Below, one piece after another: positions 59,645 through 64,000 of a stretch of DNA of 64,000 bases (the first letter of the stretch is position 1; each line of letters starts with the position of its first letter). Made by a program: the position numbers and the translations under genes. Below the pieces are notes generated by a model. That model was given only the letters and a program-made list of their open reading frames with translations, was not told the origin of the DNA and did not search any database. The DNA is from Silurus meridionalis (lineage: Eukaryota; Chordata; Actinopteri; Siluriformes; Siluridae): assembly GCF_014805685.1 (NCBI RefSeq), contig NC_060884.1:10261356-10325355 (forward strand), in the 5' to 3' direction.

Positions 59645-59818
59645 CTACCAATATATCCCTGATCAGGGAACCAACCCCAGTCATTAGAGTTGCCCGGATA
59701 AATGGGGAGGGTTGCGTTAGGAAGGGCATCCAGCGTAAAAACGTGCCAAATCGAACATGCGGATCATAAATAAGGATGATCCGCTGTGGCAACCCTTAAT
59801 GGGAGAAGCCGAAAGAAA
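59645..59818 (+). mobile_element. tRNA-headed SINE with RTE LINE tail
   Basis: CCCTGATCAGGGAACCAACC, then GCCCGGATAAATGGGGAGGG, TTGCGTTAGGAAGGGCATCC, GATGATCCGCTGTGGCAACC and AATGGGAGAAGCCGAAAGAA. Same family as 47,719-47,905, plus sense, 5' truncated. Confidence 0.85.
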
Positions 59819-61235
59819 GTTTATATCTACTAATGATTGTTATCTCACCAAGAAAGATCTTTAATAATATTGTAACTAACAATAGTGGAGCTACAGAGTA
59901 GACAGCAAGGTTTGATGTTGTAGTATTGTCTAGGTATGAAAACATGTTTACTGTCTCTGTCGCATGCCAGTACATTTTTTTTAAAAGCCCTTACTCAATT
60001 TTGCAAAAAATCTGTGCCAAGCTTGTGGAAAAAAGTGTTCTCAGACATATCAGACATCTTTCACAGTAAGAAAATAGCCCAGAATTTTCCCTGATCATCT
60101 GGCCCCAGGAATCCATGTCAATCATTAGCTTAATTCACTCTTCACTTGTTGGTTTAGGAGAGTGGTGATGTATAAAAGGAACACAGAGATAACCAGAACA
60201 AAAGCCTTTTATGTGCACAGGATAGACGCTCTGAGATCTAAGGGAAAGAAATCATAGACATACCAGGTGCATGTTCCCTTAACACAGCTCAGATAAAATC
60301 ATTTTATATATGTTGCTACAAGCAGCAGAATCAAAAGTCAAGAGGCTTGTAATTCTTTTTTTTCTTTTTTTTGTATTTTTCTCTAGGTTACATAAAGGGT
60401 GAAATCATTTAACCCAACAGTCTTTTATCTTGCCGTTTCTCTACATAAAGTCAACTGAAGTAAATACACATTTTGCAGCTATCAGACTGATGGAAATATA
60501 AAAGAGTCTGTGCCTGCTTAACACACTTACACATGCTTAGCTATAATCACTAAAGGAATCAAATTCCTTTAAAATCACCCGAAAAAAAAAAAAAAAAAAA
60601 AAAAGAATAGTACACTCTTGTAGATAGGATGAAAGGTTTGCAGCCTTTGGTAGAAATTTCTTTGCTTTTAGTGTTGTTTCAAGATAACATGTGAATGTCC
60701 CCCTCATGCCTTTCTACTACAGTATTTAATTTATATTTTAATAGTTGGTATGAAGGGGTTTAATTCAATGATGCATGTGTGTGTGGCTGGAAAACCCACA
60801 ATGACTGAGGGAAACATGAAACACTTTACCAGAGACTGACCAAAAAAGTGTGAGTGTAGACTGTCTGTGTAGGCTGTGCCACGTTTATTCATTTCCAGAA
60901 CCACTCCGAGGGTTCCTGTTCTGCACTGAATTCTGTGCTGCTCCTTTCACCACCCAGTTTGCCTTTAAATGGTAAAACTATTTCAGCAGCAATGGAAGCT
61001 TCTGTGAGGAGCTTTCAGACTCTCTCAATGCTCAATTCATTCACTGTGGTTTACAATCTTTACTTTTATGCTCTGTTATATGCTATAAAATTGTGAGTCT
61101 GTTTTTTCAGACTTGATTGAAGACTGACACCAATAAGTTTATTTTATAAACTCAGCTTATCTTTGGAAACAGATTTATTGAGGACAGGGTTGCAGTGGAT
61201 CGGGATCCAATCCCAGTAACAGTGAATGAGATGGA
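59819..61235. other. Intergenic DNA, nothing recognised
   Basis: A poly-A tract (60,582-60,604) is the only simple feature. No coding or RNA signal is seen. Confidence 0.35.
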
Positions 61236-61605
61236 ACAGTAAATTCAATTCAATTAATTTTTATTTGTATAGTGCTTTTAACAATGAACATTGTCTCAAA
61301 GCAGCTTTACACAGATAATGTGGTGATAAAAATGAATATGTTCTTTTTAAGTAAGTTTGTCCCTGATGAGCAAGCTGGTGGCGACTGTGGCAAGGAAAAA
61401 CTCCCAGAGATGGCATAAGGAAGAAACCTTGCGAGGAACCAGACTCAAGGGGGAACCCATCCTCGTCTGGGTTGCACCGAATGTCCATTTATTGCAGATA
61501 AACAGTACAGTACCCTGTGATGGTGATCAGACTGTAGTCCTGAGTCAATGTAGCAGACTGTTGACATTAACTACAGTCCAAATCCATCCTCAAAAAGGGT
61601 AAACA
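61236..61605 (-). mobile_element. L2-clade LINE 3' end
   Basis: It begins with AATTCAATTCAATTAATTTT then TATTTGTATAGTGCTTTTAA (reverse of the L2 tail), and passes ACTCCCAGAGATGGCATAAG, GAAGAAACCTTGCGAGGAAC and CAACCAGACGAGGATGG-type 3' UTR blocks. It is truncated before the coding region. Confidence 0.85.
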
Positions 61606-61819
61606 CCCTTGAAGGGTGAAATTCAAATTCAAATTTGCTCATTCACACTTGGTGTCATGGATTCACCTAATCGATACACATATTTGCTGTGTAATTTCAT
61701 TAGTGGTTAAAAATTACTTTGCTACAGTGAGTGCATATTTTAAATGTTGTAAAGGAACACTTTCAGAAATTTAAAGCATAGCTGTTTGTGAGCTTACTTG
61801 GGGTTTCACTTTTTTGGGT

Positions 61820-63032
61820 TTTCACCAAGATTTTCTGGTCTGATGGGACCAACACTGAACTGTTTGACCTCAATCCTAAACGTTATACCTGATGGATTTC
61901 ATCACCTGCCCAAAATCTGCCCAAAAGAGAAGTATGGTGGTTGTATGATGTCAGGGTTGAGGGAAAGCTATAGCAAAATACAGAGATATCCTTAATAAAA
62001 AAGATTCTGGGCTGAAGGTTCACCTTCCTATATGGGGAAGCACACAGCCAAGCACACAGCCAAGCCAGAACCCTATTGAACATCTCTGGAGAGACCTGAA
62101 AGTGGCTGTCCACTGATGGTCCCCATCCAACCTGACCACCTTGAGAATATTTGCTATGAAGAATGCAGAATATCCCCCAATCCAGGTGTTCAAAGCCTGT
62201 TGCACATAAAAAGTCTGAATATTTATGTGAATGTGATAACATTTTTGTTTGTAAAAAATTTACAGACATTTCTAGAATTCTGTTTTCATGTTGTCATTAT
62301 GGGGTACCAGAGATTGTAAGTAACAAAGTACAAATAGGTAATTTTTTTCTGGTATCAGGATTTTATTTCACTAATACTTTTTTGGACAACTTTTCATTTT
62401 CACTCATTAAATTTTTTACACAAATATCTGTACTTTCTACTTTTTACCTTTTCAAAACAGGATCATTAATTTAGTTTTTATCTATTTGGTGACATGATCG
62501 ATATGTTTTGTTTTCATTGTGTGCCATTTTAAAGCCCATCAACCTATTTCTTGTCATGGCTTTTTGACATACCACTGGTGTATCATTTACTGGCTATAAT
62601 GCATCACAGATAAAGCTAATAATGAGCAAGGCAACAGAAGCCAACAAGAAGTATGGGGCTAATGTGGATAAGACAGAGGGAATCAGCGATGTAAACATGA
62701 CTTAGTACAGAGACATTCCTGATCACCTGATCATCATCTTCTTTTCTCTGCTTGTGTTTTATATAGTCTTTGCTCATCCTGGATATATTCATTAGGTAAA
62801 AAAAAAATTAATTGTTTTGTATTAATATATTAATGTAAGTAAAAGTAAAAGTGTAGTCATTACTTGACCAGAGTCTTTTAAAACATGAGTATCTGTACTT
62901 CTACTTGAGTGAATGATGTTCTGCCAGCTCTGTGGGGTACTGAGTGATGATTAATAAGAAAAAAAGAATTTGTAACATAACCAAAAAAAAAAAAAAACGT
63001 GAAGCGGGTCTGAATACTTTCTGGATGCACTG
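61820..63032 (+). mobile_element. Tc1-like transposon relic split by a hAT MITE
   Basis: Transposase remnants on the plus strand include the TTTTCTGGTCTGATGGGACC region (F(S)LMGPT.E.FDLN-type Tc1 block) and AGCCAGAACCCTATTGAACA then TCTCTGGAGAGACCTGAAAG, encoding the QNPIEHLWRDLK catalytic block. It is interrupted at 62,300 by the hAT MITE. The 3' terminus, GTGAAGCGGGTCTGAATACT then TTCTGGATGCACTG, ends at a TA (63,033-63,034). It belongs to the same family as the fragment at 39,229. Confidence 0.82.
62308..62932. mobile_element. hAT-type MITE with perfect 8-bp target duplication
   Basis: The 625-bp element starts CAGAGATTGTAAGTAAC and ends TTCTGCCAGCTCTG. It is bounded on both sides by TGGGGTAC (62,300-62,307 and 62,933-62,940), the 8-bp duplication typical of hAT. 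No transposase frame is present. A deleted relative is at 1,117-1,305. Confidence 0.92.
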
Positions 63033-63034
63033 TA

Positions 63035-63722
63035 ACTTTTGCACAATAAATTAGCTGCACAAATAAAAATATTACAGTTGTTTTCATATGGTTTAAAAAA
63101 TATCCACATAGATTTCTGTCTACTTTATGAAAAGGGTTGTTTCTCTTTAAAGAGTAGTAAATAAGGTTTTTTTTACATTGCTTTCTACGCACATATTCAT
63201 TTTCAAGAAAAAAACGATTACAATTCCCATGATCAAACATTACATCTCCATTACATGATAAGTACTCTTGTTCACAACAACTAGCTTATTAACGGAACTT
63301 TTTTTGTTAGCATTAATCCCACAAATAACCCATATTCTACTTGTGTCATTCTAAAATCTTGCTCCAGCACTGCACCTATAATGATTCCAAGCTGTTTTGT
63401 GATTTTTTTCAATTTCTACAGTCAGTTGCATGAATGTTTGTGAATTCCTAAACTGTAAAAGTAACATTTAATATAAAGTAATCTTCTCAAAAAATAATTA
63501 AGGCAAAATTCAACTTAAGTTATTTCCATTTGCTAAAGTTGCAGTATTTTGCAGATTAATTGGTCTTGAGAATGCTTTGTTATTTCTGTTTTTTTTTTTC
63601 CTTTTTTTTTTTTTAGGTTCCCACATACGTCCAGCTTATTGTAAAACATGGACAAAACGAAAACACGTTACATGAGTTTGTAAAATTAGTTCTAGGTTTT
63701 TGTATTTTACATTAAGTCTCTG
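63035..63722. other. Presumed rbpjl 3' flank / 3' UTR
   Basis: AT-rich sequence downstream of the rbpjl stop codon on the minus strand. Several AATAAA-type signals are possible, but none can be chosen. Confidence 0.35.

Positions 63723-64000
<278 letters not shown>

Overview
The window is nuclear DNA of a vertebrate, almost certainly a teleost fish. It is AT-rich, has split genes with GT-AG introns, long CA/TA/TAA microsatellites and a fish-type load of L2-like, Rex1-like and RTE-like LINEs, tRNA-type SINEs, Tc1/mariner, hAT and piggyBac relics. There are no bacterial gene arrays and no CRISPR. Only three loci look like host genes: two complete copies of oser1 (oxidative stress responsive serine-rich 1) and the last exon of rbpjl (RBPJ-like) cut by the right edge. 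In human both genes lie in 20q13.12, so the pairing fits conserved linkage.

The main structure is a large, diverged inverted duplication centred near 20.6 kb. Arm A runs from about 19,860 leftward to the window edge; arm B runs from about 21,360 to about 29,730. Each arm carries an intact oser1 with three coding exons and a 5' non-coding exon. The copies are divergent and head to head, with first exons about 2.3 kb apart. The spacer holds a third, decayed copy of the oser1 promoter and first exon. Next to both oser1 3' ends lies the same piggyBac-transposase relic, so it was duplicated with the gene. After duplication the arms took different insertions. Arm A took an RTE-type LINE into which an L2 LINE inserted, a Rex1-like LINE tail and a hAT fragment. 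Arm B took a Tc1 relic, a 340-bp-period repeat, a SINE and a fold-back hairpin.

From 29.7 kb to 63.7 kb I see no host gene. This part holds: a Gypsy/Mag-like gag-pol relic (29.75-31.5 kb); a very degenerate GGTGGAGCCTGTGTGATG-type minisatellite in blocks of opposite orientation (32.6-33.2, 37.5-39.2 and 40.9-44.4 kb), separated by Tc1 and RTE-LINE copies; a pogo/Tigger-like TIR element, a ZBED-hAT relic, an L2 3' half and SINEs (44.4-47.9 kb); two Rex1/L2-like LINEs (49.0-49.6 and 51.0-53.8 kb); a Tc1 relic containing four TTAGGG units (56.7-57.6 kb); and a Tc1 relic split by a hAT MITE with a perfect 8-bp target duplication (61.8-63.0 kb). The rbpjl terminal exon closes the window on the minus strand.

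All family assignments are by eye from translated motifs and terminal sequences. No alignment or database search was run.
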